From Ostrinia nubilalis (lineage: Eukaryota; Arthropoda; Insecta; Lepidoptera; Crambidae), in assembly GCF_963855985.1 (NCBI RefSeq), contig NC_087093.1, forward strand, positions 15,701,001-15,765,000: a stretch of 64,000 nt of DNA, written 5' to 3'. The first letter of the stretch is position 1. The number at the start of each line of letters is the position of its first letter. Made by a program: the position numbers and the translations under genes. Shown piece after piece: positions 1-11,184 of this stretch. Below the pieces are notes generated by a model. It had not been told where the DNA came from. It saw nothing but the letters and a program-made list of their open reading frames with translations, and searched no databases.

Positions 1-264
1 TTCTTAATTTTGCAAGATTATTCATAGATGATGTAATTTGCTTTGAAGAAAGTGATGTAGAGTCATGATTTTTATCTCGTATTTGTCATGATTAGTCATC
101 GTTTACTTGATTACTAGGTACACAAGAAACAAAATCATGCGGTTTATACAATTTATACAATAAAGTTTAATGCCTTGACGAGTAAACTAGGAAAACAGAG
201 TTTATTATCTTTAACGGTTATAAAGAATTTTCAAAATCGGTTAATTACTTTCCGCAAACAAACA

Positions 265-504
265 CAAACTTTGTGAATTTCAAAATGGCGGGTGTATGGT
301 CATAGAAATGAATAAAATAAATATGAATTATTACTACCTGTTAGTACATTTTGTAATTGTAATTGTTCCCGTTTTAGGGAAGTAGTACAAAATAAATACT
401 TAACTAAAGGTACACCAAGGTACACCTCAGGTAGTAATAATTCATACTTATATTATTCATTTCTGCGACCATACACCCACCATTCTGACGTTCACGAAAC
501 TTTG
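265..504. repeat. Foldback element with ~78-bp inverted arms
   Basis: The arms at about 265-342 and 428-504 are imperfect reverse complements. They share the blocks GGGTGTATGGTC and GAATTATTACTACCTG, separated by about 85 bp of unique AT-rich centre. There is no coding capacity. This is the architecture of a non-autonomous foldback/MITE element. No clear target-site duplication was found, so the superfamily is unassigned. Confidence 0.75.
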
Positions 505-2360
505 CCTCTAATACTATGATAACAATGACTCTATTTATGCGTAGAAATCATAGAATTTTCCTAAGCTACCATAATAAACACTGAGGTCATTGCGCTACAT
601 AAAATAATGCACGCAATAATTTATAATCACAAAAACTAACCAACTCGGCAAGTATAATTTACAAGGGTAATGCAGGCGCGTGCACCGTTTTTATCTCTAA
701 AGACTTCTACTGATATACCCCATGGTTCTAAGCTATTTAAAAGCTATGGTATGGCGATAATTAAAACTGCAGTAGTAATTCTACGCATTTTAACATAGAA
801 TGGTTTCCTCGCGTTGTGTGTGCAGTTTTTATAGAGATACTAGTTGTGCCCGTGACTTCTTCGTTCGAGTGAAAACCACTTATCACTTGGTATGAAAAAT
901 TGTTTGTCTCGAATGTGATCTATTGTCTATTGTCTATACACCCTTTCATAAGAATCGGTCAAGCCGTTTCGTAGTTTTGTTACAAATACTGTGACACGAG
1001 AATTTTATTGAAACACTGAGACAGAAAACAACAGTACTATAGTAATTTAAAATTAGTGAAAGCAGTGAACAAATCGTTATGTTATAATTAAATGAATTGA
1101 CAAAATAAATTGTTATTGTAGAGGTAGATAATTATGTAAACCCTGGTCTTCCTAATATATGTAAATATAAATAAATACCTACGAGTTAAATTACCTATTA
1201 AATTACATTGTAATTATAAATGGCAGTGGGGCAAATTAGCTTGTTGGCATCAAATGATTTAAATTCGCCACTGTTTAAGAATATGTTTAACAACTTTTAT
1301 GTTTTTTGGGGTGTAGAGCTGCATATTATGACCATTATTGACATTATTATTTAATTAAAAACTTCTTTGCAAGTTATGTAACATATTATACTATTGTTCT
1401 ATAGAAGTTATTTTTAACTTTTCATTGAACAAGATGACGATCCATACCAAATCGAGCAAGTTTAGTTTTATTGAGATTCTATTCTTAGAGTTGTTGCGTT
1501 TTTTTCCGTTTATTTTAATGGTTGAAGCCTTATACGAAAGCACACCAATTCTATGTTGAATTTAATTATACCAATATCAGTATAAATATGTGAGGATGGA
1601 TGGATGTTTGTTGCTTCTACACGCAATAAATAGACAAACTTTTAAGAATCTTCGCCACATTAAAATAACTACGTTAAAAGGTATATAAGGAAAAAACAGG
1701 CTAGCATTTAGGCATTTCTGATCGAGATCTAAATTGCACAAATCACAAAAAGATAAAAAATCCTCAGCCTAGTGACTAGTGATTCTCATTCCCCGCTCTT
1801 GCATGTTCTTTGGCCAATTACGAAGCAGAATTCAAATATGGAATGTGGTTCGAACGGTTTGTAGAGATGGGACAAAAGTGCGGGATTTTCAGTCTCTATA
1901 TTATAGAATATACAGAGCTATAGAGCTCTGGTGAAAATAAGGAACAATTGGCCTATTTTGGAGTTTACTTGGCCCAGATAAATAGATGAAAGATTTTAGA
2001 GACCTAGCAGTTCTGGATTCGATTATCAAAATAGGACATATTATACGTAAGTATAATATGAATTTGGCTGAATTTCAAATAGAATTCATAGAATCATTGC
2101 GAAAAAGATTCTGTGCTTCGGAGGTCAGATGCCTAATAAGCCGTCAGGGACCTTTATTTTAGGGACTGGCTCTGACCAAATTTGTGATCAAACTTTTATA
2201 CCCATACGATGAGAAGAAGAAGAAAATTGATACGAATTTAAAGGCCTAGTAGGATCAGCTGCAGTTTAAACTTATTTCTTTCACGTAGTCCTGAGCTTTA
2301 AAATTATAAATACATGACCAACACAAATGCCACGAACAGTGTGTATCACGAAACCAATTC
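505..2360. other. Unannotated AT-rich DNA
   Basis: No ORF, tRNA-like box or long inverted repeat that I can support was seen. A short stretch near 950-980 (AATCGGTCAAGCCGTTTCG) resembles the 3' part of the common lepidopteran repeat seen at 12808-13047, but it is too diverged to delimit. Confidence 0.5.
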
Positions 2361-2435
2361 AGTAAGCCAGGGATTGCAAGTCCACCGCTTGACGGCCCTA
2401 TCCGCTCAAAATAGCGATGCGCGGGCGCCGGCACC

Positions 2436-2449
2436 CTGTGACGTCACAG
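2436..2449. promoter_or_regulatory. Perfect palindrome containing a CRE (TGACGTCA)
   Basis: CTGTGACGTCACAG is a perfect 14-bp palindrome with the bZIP/CREB core TGACGTCA. It lies in a short GC-rich patch (about 2380-2515) in otherwise AT-rich DNA. The core also occurs near 7326, 38615, 38649 and 54181. Functional binding is inference only. Confidence 0.35.
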
Positions 2450-2866
2450 GAATCCGCCTCGGAAGTGAGTCACGGGCCTGACTCAGCCCCAGGCTGCGTC
2501 GGTTGACGACGGCTCGAAGAATTTCACTTTCAATGGACATTTTGTAGTAAAAAGCTCGCAAAAAGCTTCTGAGAATAAGCTGTTGCTTTTCCTCAATATA
2601 ACTTAACACGACATCACAACTTTAATACTAACTAGGTAAAGTTTCGATACAGTTGCCAAAGCTGTACCTATTTAATATTATTAGACAATGCATGATAAGG
2701 GATCTTAAGACATTATTATCAAATAATTCAGTCCTTTAACTTTTTAGTCAGTTAAATGCTTAATATTCGGTAAGCACAAACTAACACACATATCTTTCAT
2801 TTAAGGCTGATAAAAGTTTTCATTAACGACGTGCGTTGTTTACGTGAATTTAGAACTAGTCTCCCC

Positions 2867-3222
2867 AACCCATTTTGACTTTGACTTTAACTTTGCGAGA
2901 TCGAATCAGAAATGAGGAGATCCGTAAACGAACTAAAGTCGCTGACATAGCCCGACGGATTAGCAAGCTGAAGTGGCAATGGGCAGGGCACATAGTACGC
3001 AGAACTGACGGCCGATGGGGCAGCAAGGTTCTGGAATGGAGGCTACGTACCGGAAAACGCAGCGTGGAACGTCCACCTACAAGGTGGACCGACGACATCG
3101 TAAAGGTAGCAGGGAAGCGCTGGACGCAGGCCGCTACCAATCGATCAATATGGAAGGCATTGGGGGAGGCCTATGTTCAGCAGTGGACTTCCTATGGCAG
3201 AAATGATGATGATGAACCCATT
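2867..3222 (+). mobile_element. 5'-truncated RTE-type LINE 3' end with 8-bp TSD
   Basis: The frame from 2875 reads as the C-terminus of an RTE-clade endonuclease/reverse transcriptase, with RDRIRNEEIRKRTKV, AGHIVRRTDGRW and RPPTRWTDDIVKVAGKRW. It ends at VQQWTSYGRN and an ATGATGATGA tail. AACCCATT occurs just before the insert (2867-2874) and again just after the tail (3215-3222), as expected for a target-site duplication. The insert is therefore about 340 bp. The first 15 bp or so (TTGACTTTGACTTTAA) resemble filler at the truncation junction. It is a dead-on-arrival copy with no RT catalytic domain. Confidence 0.88.
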
Positions 3223-3417
3223 ACCTAGGCCCTACAGCGTGGGCAATGTAGGCCAAATCCTCCATTTTGCCTCTTGTAAATTAGTGTTTTAGTAGAGACG
3301 AAACTACCTGATGACAACGACGAAGAAGTTTCCTCCAATGAGGCTGCTGGCGGGCCACCGATTTTATACACGGTGTTACTTTGCATTCTCGCCATATTTA
3401 CATTTATTTACGCCAGA

Positions 3418-3487
3418 GGTACCCTCCACTATAGTGAAGGAGGCTCATAGTCCAGCAGTGGACTGTAAAGGGCTGATGATGATGACG
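3418..3487 (+). mobile_element. Short RTE-like 3' tail remnant
   Basis: The segment contains GTCCAGCAGTGGACTGTAAA, GGGCTG and ATGATGATGA, matching the final few dozen bases of the RTE family (GTTCAGCAGTGGAC then an ATGATGA tail). It is too short to be coding and is diverged from the neighbouring copy at 2875-3214. Confidence 0.55.
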
Positions 3488-3489
3488 CC

Positions 3490-4690
3490 AGAGGTAACTA
3501 TATGAATGGCACTGAACACAAATCAGTAAAAAAACAATGTCCTAAAATTTAGTTTTTTAAACTTGAGTATTTTATTTTATCGACAATCTTCTCTATTTTT
3601 AAATAACTATTGGAGTTTTTAAAATTATTTTTACACTTTTGTAAAAAGCTGACGCCCACTGTTTGCGCCTGTTGAATGTGCGAGACAAAATTGATTTATT
3701 ACAAATTGTACTAAATTTACTAAAAACTCAGTGTGCTTTCTTTACGGAAGTCTCTTGTTCATTTGAAATAATAGGTCCTGTATTGTTCCCTACTTTTATC
3801 TCTGTGAATATGGCAAGGATGCAAAGTAACACCCTGTATGTCGTATTTCCTACGCCCTAGAGATATATGGATACACCTTTACTTTAAGTATTGTCGCAGC
3901 ATTAGGCCCTTGTGATCAGCCCAACAGTTTTAAAGTTACGACTGTGATAAATTTAAGCGCGCTGTAAACGTCACGGCTCATGACCTCTTTGCGGAAAGCT
4001 TTCTTAAATTTCATAAATAACCAAACATTGTTGTGGCACTTAATGCTTGTAGGGCTGCTACTTTAACTGCTACTTAGTTGGTAACTTAAAAGGTGTTTAG
4101 ATTACAGTTTTTATAATAAGAAGTTGACGGTTAGCAATTTTTTTCAGAGCGTTTAAGTTTCCTGAAACTTATGCTGAAAACAATGGAAAGGGCACTTAGC
4201 TAAAGAAAAATTACCTTTAAGACTAAGGACTGTAGAGTAACTAAAGTAAGCAGAAAATTAACATGTAATTATGTTGACGGCTTTTTGATGTCTGTAGTTT
4301 ATTAGGTAAGTACAAAGTAAATACTTTCAGCAGTATGGTTTTTTCTAACAAATGAAGAAAACTAACCATAGAATATTATTGCACAGAATGTAGACAGTTT
4401 AAACAGCATAAGGCCTGAATACTGCAAATATCAGAGATCAGTCTACATCTCATCAGGTTAAATATTTTCGTTGCAAACTCGCTCTTATTACCGCTACTTA
4501 AGGTACTATTATGTGTAGCTTGACGTGCTATGTCCACGGGATCATTGACTCGGGGAGCAATGGCGTGGAACGCTGGCGTGGGTGTTGGCACCAGCCGATA
4601 TCTTCAAGGGCTGCCATTATGTGATCAATTAATGAGGCTCAAGAGGCGCAATAAAAATAATTATTTTATAATAATGATGATGGTATAATA
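3490..4690. other. Unannotated AT-rich DNA
   Basis: Only short, unsupported ORFs on both strands. No recognisable repeat or RNA gene was seen. Confidence 0.45.
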
Positions 4691-4800
4691 ATATAATATA
4701 ATAAATCTTTGGACAATTTTACACAGCGCCAGCTAGCCCCAAAGTAAGCAACTTAATGCTTGTGTTATGGGAGAAAGAAATACTAGGTGACGTGGATATG
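4690..4800 (-). repeat. Fragment of tRNA-derived SINE body
   Basis: TAAATCTTTGGACAATTTTA, then CAGCGCCAGC, CCCAAAGTAAGCAA and GCTTGTGTTATGGG match in order the body of the fuller minus-strand SINE at 20165-20432. The tail (A/T-rich, here the low-coordinate side) and part of the body are present. The tRNA-like head is missing. Confidence 0.65.
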
Positions 4801-5539
4801 ATCCTCCTTGTATTATTTAGCCGCTAATGGCTGATTCCAATACATTTCTGTGTTTGAGTAACTAAACTTGGGTTAAAGGTTACCGTGTCTCTTCCCACTT
4901 GGATAGGTATAATTTTACATTGAAAATGTTGAGATCTTACACGAGTTACCAAAAAAAAAAAGATTAAACTGAAAATAGCTCTAGTTGCCTGACTCGTTGA
5001 TTCATGTTATCGGACTACAATGCCATTTACATGTCAATATGTGTGCGCAAGTTCGAAAGAAACAAATTTTTGTATAAGGATACATTTTGCTGGGTCATGA
5101 ACATTTTGTTATATCAGCATTCGTACGAGTATGATAAGTTTACTACTGCTACAAAAACCTTCAAAACCGTAAACGATCTTCTTGAGGATCTTCTTCTTCC
5201 TGAGTCCATCCATCCAGTATTCTTTTAGCATGTGTTTTCAATATGTGGTCATCGTAAATAAATAACAGATGCCTAATTTGTGCTACCACAGCAACCTCAG
5301 CTACCACCGAATACTTAATTTAAATTTATTAAATTGAATTTTTTGATTTATTAAATACTTAATTATTTACTTATCATTGCCACCCCTCGTCCTTAACAAG
5401 TTGACTTGACGTAAACTCGCATCCGTACTGTGCGATACCTGCACACCGCAGATGCCAAGATATATTCTGCAAATAAATAAATAACTGTAGATTGAAACAT
5501 ATCAGTAGCAAAGGACATACTTAAGAGCCATAAATCTAA

Positions 5540-6182
5540 ATATACAAAACTCAAAGGTGACTGACTGACTGACTGACTTACATAGTGATCTATCAACGCA
5601 CAGCCCAAACCACTGGACGGATCGGGCTGAAATTTGGCATGCAGGTAGATGTTATGACGTAGGCATCCGCTAAGAAAGGATTTTACGAAATTCCATCCCT
5701 AAGGCCTCAGCCTCGAACTTAGCGGGCAGCGGGGCGGCGGCGGCGGCGGCGCGGGAGCGGCAGGATCTTATGCGTAAAATCAAATAGACCGGTTCTCGAA
5801 AACAGCGGCGCGGCAGCGGGGCGGCAGCGGGCAACGAGCGGGCAGCGGCGAGGGAGCGGGCAACGAGCGGGCAGCGCACTCCTTCTTTTGCCCACAATAA
5901 ATCGAGCGTTAGGAATAAATTTGAATCGAAATAAAATTGTCGCCGTTGTTCAGACATTTCGTTTGCGAATAAAAACAAATATCTCGACAACACAACCCCG
6001 AACACAACACTTCGCCGCTAAAGCGCCGCGCGAGCTGCCCGCTTGTTTCGAGAACGGGTCTGCGTTGCCCGCCCCGCTCCAGCGCCGCCGCCGCTCCCGC
6101 CCCGCTGCCCGCTAAGTTCGAGGCTGAGGCCTAAGGGGGAAATACGGGATCCACGCTTACGAAGTCGCGGGCGGCCGCTATA
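5540..6182 (+). repeat. Interspersed repeat split by a GC-rich element
   Basis: A repeat begins with a (GACT)n run near 5562-5580, continues through CATAGTGATCTATCAACGCA and GGACGGATCGGGCTGAAATT to CGAAATTCCATCCC, and resumes after the inserted element at about 6135 with GGATCCACGCTTACGAAGTC and GGGCGGCCGCTA. Related copies lie at 23838-23977 (left half), 8841-9052 (minus), 28758-28925 and 61795-62240. It is non-coding and its superfamily is not recognised. Confidence 0.75.
5703..6131. mobile_element. GC-rich inverted-repeat element (PIF/Harbinger-like MITE) with TAA TSD
   Basis: The ends are long, near-perfect inverted repeats of about 40 bp starting GGCCTCAGCCTCGAACTTAG and ending with its reverse complement. 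TAA flanks both ends (5700-5702 and 6132-6134). A 3-bp TWA duplication and a GGCC-type terminus suggest the PIF/Harbinger superfamily. Inside are CGG-rich runs that open long ORFs on both strands by composition only; none resembles a transposase. It sits inside the repeat at 5540-6182, whose sequence continues on either side, so it is the younger insertion. Confidence 0.85.
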
Positions 6183-6590
6183 TTTATATAAGACATAATT
6201 TGATTTGACTCAGATGAAACTGAAAAGACTATCTTTAAGTTTTTAGTAAGTAGCTAACTCTATATAAAAATTAAGAGAAATATTGAAACATTTTGGCTAA
6301 AAATAACTAATACAGTCATTTATTAATTTATAGCTTCTGAATCTGTCTGGTACCCTTTTAGTCTTTCAGTATAAGATCTAGATAGGTACTTACACGTGGG
6401 GGGTATTCTTATTTGGGCCGTTCCAAATATTGAAATAGCGGTAGGACTTATTACTTATATGGTTCTTTTATATTACTTCCTGGAATGCAAATTAAGATAT
6501 AATGTTGCATACGTAAGATGAGTGAAAGAAAATGCAATATTATGGTGCTATACGGCTGATCTCATAATGAAATTTTGGATGTTTCTTTAA

Positions 6591-6708
6591 GGCTGAGTTG
6601 CACCACCTAACTTTAACGATAACTATGACGATAACCTTTGCATTTTGTATGGAGTTTGACAGATTTTTGACGTTTGTCAAAGTTAAAATAAGATGGTGCA
6701 ACCCAGCC
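6591..6708. mobile_element. 118-bp MITE, family A, TAA TSD
   Basis: The inverted ends are GGCTGAGTTGCACC and GGTGCAACCCAGCC, flanked by TAA at 6588-6590 and 6709-6711. The interior carries GTATGGAGTTTGACAG and GACGTTTGTCAAAGTTA. The same 118-bp unit recurs at 27304-27421 and 27925-28042, with partial copies near 20450-20616 and 26275-26358. It is non-autonomous, and the 3-bp TWA duplication suggests PIF/Harbinger mobilisation (inference). Confidence 0.88.
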
Positions 6709-7396
6709 TAAGTGTATTTCAACTTCGTCTCGATTGCTGTCAGTTTATGTCTTGTTACTTTTTTATAGTTTTGTAATTTAGGTTTCAAGAGCGCGCGACA
6801 GGTCACCATCGCGCTGGACTGGTCATGTCTAAACTGCCCTCAATGCTCCATGTGTAGAGTCAATCTATAAATATTGTTGCAAAACCGAACCTATTACATA
6901 ATACAAGATGAAATAGAGTTCAGTTCGAAGTAGCTGAAAAGTTACTGTACAGAAGGAATAGCGATGGATTGTAAAATTTTGCTGCAATTACGCTGACCTA
7001 CCTTTTACACCATGGCAATAATAGAAGATATATCATAGAATTTAGCTTGAAGTAGCGTAGCTGAGAAGTTAGAATACCTACTCGTATAGGAGAAATAGTA
7101 GCGACTAATTGTAGAGCTTGTCGCTATCCCTGTCGTGACGAAAAAGAAAAATATAGATATTACTTAATTACTCATTATCTCCGCTGCCATCGGTTCAGTA
7201 ATAGTTAGGGCAAGACTGAGAATACTGATAATAAATTTAGGCAGACCTTGACCAGGGCTGGGCCCCTGCCTGTGGCGTCGTCAGGCGGCTAACTGGGTCA
7301 CGCTGAATAGGTTACACGCGCCGCGTGACGTCACAGACTCCATCTTGGACCAGGGTGACCAGGCATTCCCCTTTTTGTAGAGATCACCGCCTAACC

Positions 7397-7723
7397 GCCT
7401 CTGTGGTCTAGTGGTAAGACCACCTACTTCAAACGTAGAGGTCCCGGGTTCGATTCCCAGTGAAGGCAGATTTTTCTGTTCGGTTTTGTTGGTGGTAGGG
7501 CTTGTTCTAAGTCCGCCTGGCTAGCTACCACCATCTTACCTAAGTCTGTCGCCATAACAACAATGTTAACAGCATTGTTGTGTTCCGGCAGTTAGAGGTA
7601 AGATAGCCAATTCCTTTGTGGTTGAGGATTCGGAATGAAGCTCGCTTCCACCTTCGACCTGATCATCACGTACCATCAGGTGAGATACAGGCCAAGAGCT
7701 TCCTCGTTGTGGGTAAAAAAAAA
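7397..7723 (+). mobile_element. tRNA-derived SINE
   Basis: The 5' head (about 7397-7469) can fold as a tRNA. It has a D arm TGGTC/GACCA around TAGTGGTAA, an anticodon loop TTCAAAC on a CTAC/GTAG stem, and a T arm around TTCGATT. The Pol III A box (TGGTCTAGTGG) and B box (GGTTCGATTCC) are intact. A non-tRNA body follows (GTCGCCATAACAACAATGTT, GGTTGAGGATTC, CCATCAGGTGAGATACAGG) and it ends in poly(A). A second, interrupted body copy lies at 20618-20915. The acceptor stem has mismatches, so this is a SINE rather than a functional tRNA. Confidence 0.85.
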
Positions 7724-7794
7724 GGAGTAGGATTGGTAAACCCCATGGGCCGTAAGCTGAAAGTCTAATAGATATGTTGTCTCCTCAGTGGTTA

Positions 7795-7975
7795 CAAATT
7801 CTTCTTCTTAGTCGGGCACTCTTGTCAGAGTGGTCGTGGTTGCGCTGACGAGGTACACGGTGGATGTCACCTCCGAGGGTAGCTCTCCTGGCGATGTGCT
7901 TCCATTTCTGACGGTTAGAGGCGTCGCGAGTACACTGGACCATGGTGGACTCGGTAGCCTTTGTGATGGCTATCC
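7795..7975 (-). mobile_element. 3' terminal fragment of a non-LTR retrotransposon
   Basis: The minus strand reads as a LINE-like C-terminus with a basic block including VQCTRDASNRQKWK and ARRATLGG, ending RLRRR before a TTCTTCTTC-type tail at the low-coordinate side. This is the style of RTE-like polyprotein ends with a GAA-rich tail. The fragment is short, with no catalytic domain, and differs from the ATGATGA-tailed family elsewhere in the window. Confidence 0.6.
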
Positions 7976-8292
7976 TTAAAATAAAATTATGGTAGAATTA
8001 TAATGTTACGACTATCGTGGCGTTGCGAGGGAATTTTAAATCACACGGTGCAGGCTCTAAATGCAGAGCATGCGCGAGCCGTTTGTCAACCTGACAGTCA
8101 GGGTTGTCAGTTACTAACCGTCAACGTCGAAAAACTTTTATGAATTTGGTGGTTGATGACCATTGTCCCAAAGTAATGCTAGAGTTAAAGTCATGGGTGT
8201 ATAAAAGTGCTTTTTAAAACGTTATTAAAATTTCAGCGAATAGAGTCTCTTCTCAAACTAAATTTTAAATAAACAACTTGAAAAAAACGAAC

Positions 8293-8330
8293 TGTCTAAG
8301 GCGGGGCTCGAACCCACGACCATCCGCTTT
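8293..8330 (-). repeat. tRNA-like B-box remnant
   Basis: The minus strand contains GTGGGTTCGAGCCCCGCC, a good Pol III B box with T-arm pairing. No convincing D arm or acceptor stem was found upstream, so it is best read as a decayed SINE head or pseudo-tRNA. Confidence 0.35.
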
Positions 8331-8840
8331 TTAAAAGCCCATTTGCAGAAAATAAATTACTTTTTTCTTTTATCAATTTTCTGGGTTATAAATAACTAGG
8401 TACTACTAAAAAGATGAGAATTCAAATACCGCTTAGATATCGACATTTATGTATGACTCTACATTGTAGAATGGATTTTATATCCACCTTTTGGGTGTTA
8501 AAGAAATATGACACTTAAATATTCAATAATGTTATTAGTTTTTAAATTTAGACCTCAGGACACTATACGAATAATGTTCAAACAGTTTTCAGTTTTTAAA
8601 GATATTAATTGAAATAAAACTATCGATATATCGATGTTAGGACGTACAGCCCTAGGCCCTCGCAGGATAATGCATGCAAACGACAACTCTCACTGCCGAT
8701 GCTACTGTTCCTTTTGTTCTTCTTGGTTTAACGATCCTTAATAGCAATCACACCTGTAGGTGTGAGTACGAGGGATTTGGTTAATTGATGACGTTAATTA
8801 TGTTCAGGAGAAGTATTTTTGAACCTTTTATTAAAGACTA

Positions 8841-9052
8841 GCGGCCGCCCGCGACTTCGTACGCGTGGATCCCGTTTTACCCCCTTAGGGTAGAGTTTCG
8901 TAAAATCCGTTTTTAGTGAGTACCTACGTTCTAAAAGGAACCCCCATGCAAAATTTGAGATTCCTAGCACTTGTAGTTTCTAAAATATCGTGATGAGTGA
9001 GTCAGTCAATCAGTGACCTTTCGCTTTTATAGATATAGATTAGACTATCAGG
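8841..9052 (-). repeat. Interspersed repeat copy, family of 5540-6182
   Basis: Read on the minus strand it runs from AAAAGCGAAAGGTCACTGA through AATTTTGCATGGGGGTTCCT to GGATCCACGCGTACGAAGTC and GCGGGCGGCCGC. The first half closely matches 28758-28925 and the terminal block matches 6145-6182 and 62197-62240. Non-coding. Confidence 0.75.
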
Positions 9053-9239
9053 AAGTTGCGTTAGGCTGTATACGGAAATATTAGTAGGTATATCTGTATT
9101 ATTATTGTATAAAGTAATATCTAAGTAAACTAGTTTAAAAATGAATTATAATTAAATTATTACCAGACTAGCATTAAGGTCACTTTTTCGATAACTAAAT
9201 TAACAAGTTGATTCATTTCAGCTAACATAATTTGAATTT

Positions 9240-9415
9240 GAAAAAAAAAAAAAAATAATTTGAATTTGAATTTGAATTTGAATTTGAACTAACGTCCACT
9301 GCTGGACAAAGGCCTTCCCCAAAGATTTCTACAACTACCGGTCCTGCGCTATCCGCATCCAAGCACTTCCCACGACCTTCATCAGATCGTCAGTCTACCT
9401 AGTGGTAGGCCTATT
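9240..9415 (-). mobile_element. RTE-type LINE 3' fragment with TTGAAT-repeat tail
   Basis: On the plus strand AACGTCCACTGCTGGACAAA, GGCC, CGGTCCTGCG and CACGACCTTCATCAGATCG form the reverse complement of the RTE C-terminal region. The expected tail side is replaced by poly(A) and a (TTGAAT)n run at 9240-9292. Only about 120 bp of LINE sequence is left. Confidence 0.75.
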
Positions 9416-9419
9416 TATT

Positions 9420-10565
9420 GGTTACAAAGCTACTAGAAATCTACAGTTTGTGGTGTTAATTACCCACTTAAACACATTGGTTTATGGATGATAATAATTT
9501 TCATATCTTTAAGCTTCTGTGCTTTAAATGATGTTGCAAATTCATAATAATAAATAGAAATAATAGAAAAAGAACTTGAAGGACCGGTTTTGAAACTTAA
9601 CGACCATAAAACCTAGTGGAAGCTTTTTCCCAAGCTATTTGTTGCTTCTGACAAATTAAATTGTAAAGTGATGTCACTGCGATCTTTATCTGACACTGCT
9701 AATGTTTTATTTCTTTGAAATAGGCATTAAAATATATTTTTTGAGTGCCCGTAACTCAAAACAGGTGAAGATGCCTAGATGTTGACTTGAACCATTATTA
9801 TACAAACGATATAAACGCGTTGAGTGCAGTATTATGAGTTTGAACAATTTAATTAATTAATTAATGCTTAAAAAGCATTTAAGTTTTTAAAGATCTTATT
9901 TAAGGTTTTGTCGGTACCTAGCTAGATCGTAATCTATGAAAATATGACTAATTTCTTTCATCAAAGAAGAACATACCAGGGATTTTTATTACAAAAAAAA
10001 TGTTTATAAATAAATAACAATAAAGTTACTCGTCTTAATAATACAGAACATACTCACTCACCTTAAGTAGGTACGCAAGATTCACTGTTTCCGTTTTACA
10101 TAGAACTTGTTGATGGCGTGACAGATGGTAAAATTTTCCTATCTCCAGTTAACTTTTATTTGGAGAAAAAGGAACGAAGCACAAGAAAAGTTCATTGAGT
10201 AACCGCAAAATCAATAACAAAAATACAGTGAATTGTCCTCGCAAAACCTAAAAACCTATATCCACCTTAATGTTAGTGAACTTGTTTCATTCCGCGATCC
10301 CAATTCGCGCTTTTCCGTCGCTAATCTAAAAAAATCGGGCAGTCTGTGCTCGCAGTCAGCTATGATCGACTCTCGTGCTTTCTTTGCCATTTTTTATGAT
10401 CAAACGGGTTTGAAGTGACGCATCTTTGGTTAAATTTAGCAATGTGGGTCATTGAACTTGGTAAGACGCTGTCCCGGTGGCAGGGACACGAGGCAGATGC
10501 CTAGATATACTAATAATATTAGGTTCATACGTGTCTGTACGTGTATTGGTTGACTTTATACCACG
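9420..10565. other. Unannotated AT-rich DNA
   Basis: No repeats or genes that I can support were seen, apart from a short (TTAA)n run near 9849-9864. A 61-codon plus-strand frame at 10233 has no recognisable features. Confidence 0.45.
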
Positions 10566-10568
10566 AGG

Positions 10569-10760
10569 CGATTAAAGAATAAGAATAAGAATGTCTTTAT
10601 TCAGCACAATTTAAGGTATAAAAAGCAAGAGTCAGTAAACATAAAAACATATGCTGAATAGGCGCCCGCTCAGCAAAAATCGCGTCATGACACAAACGTC
10701 ATGCCGAGAAGCTGGTTTTCAGCGGGAACCAATGCGTGATGAGGATTGTGCGCCCTTCTG
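10569..10760 (-). mobile_element. Probable LINE/SINE 3' end, minus strand
   Basis: An AAGAATAAGAATAAGAATG run followed by TCTTTATTCAGCAC and, about 60 bp on, AGGCGCCCGCTCAGC and GAAGCTGGTTTTCAGCGGGA looks like the tail and 3' UTR of a retroposon read on the minus strand. No coding part is left. The family is recognised only by general resemblance. Confidence 0.45.
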
Positions 10761-11024
10761 GTCGAGACGGTTTGATCATACAATGTCAGACAGGTTATAG
10801 GCGAGTTACAGTCTGATGTCACAGTCAATGATCATTCAATCTATTGATTTTGTTGAGTCTATTCATCTCTGTCGAACACCTTTAAGTTGCGACAAATAGG
10901 GCCAAAACAGAAGTTGCGTTGCGGTAGCCCGGTTAATTCGATAATGAATATTATGTTACTAATATTTTTATTTCTAAATTCCAAAACAAGTTTTCAATTG
11001 GCGTATCAAAATCAAAGCACATTT

Positions 11025-11180
11025 TAAACACTTGCCAAATATTGGTCTCGAAGCGCGCGCTGGTAAGGTAAAAAGATTATGAGTCATGTAGAGGCTCCTT
11101 AAGAGCAAAATATTTGACGATTTGTGATACTATTTAAATAGTCTGTACAAATAAAGAAATTTTGACTTTGAGTTTGACAA
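11025..11180 (+). mobile_element. LINE 3' UTR fragment with AATAAAG and TTTTGACTTTGA tail
   Basis: CACTTGCCAAATATTGGTCT, AAAAAGATTATGAGTCATGT, AGAGGCTCCTTAAGAGC and CAAATAAAGAAATTTTGACT occur in order, and again at 39840-39990. The shared AATAAA near the end and the TTTGAC-rich tail mark it as the 3' end of a retroposon family. Non-coding. Confidence 0.75.
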
Positions 11181-11184
11181 AATT

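Noticed and set aside
5670..6115. 111- and 75-codon ORFs in opposite directions
   Set aside because: They cover the GC-rich inverted-repeat element and cross its boundaries; composition explains them.
6145..6182. GGATCC, ACGCGT-like and GCGGCCGC sites looking like a cloning polylinker
   Set aside because: The same block occurs in copies at 8841 (minus) and 62197 with natural divergence and genomic context, so it is part of an interspersed repeat and not vector contamination.
7397..7469. Functional tRNA gene with a CAA anticodon
   Set aside because: The acceptor and T stems have mismatches, a tRNA-Leu would need a long variable arm, and the segment continues into a SINE body with poly(A).
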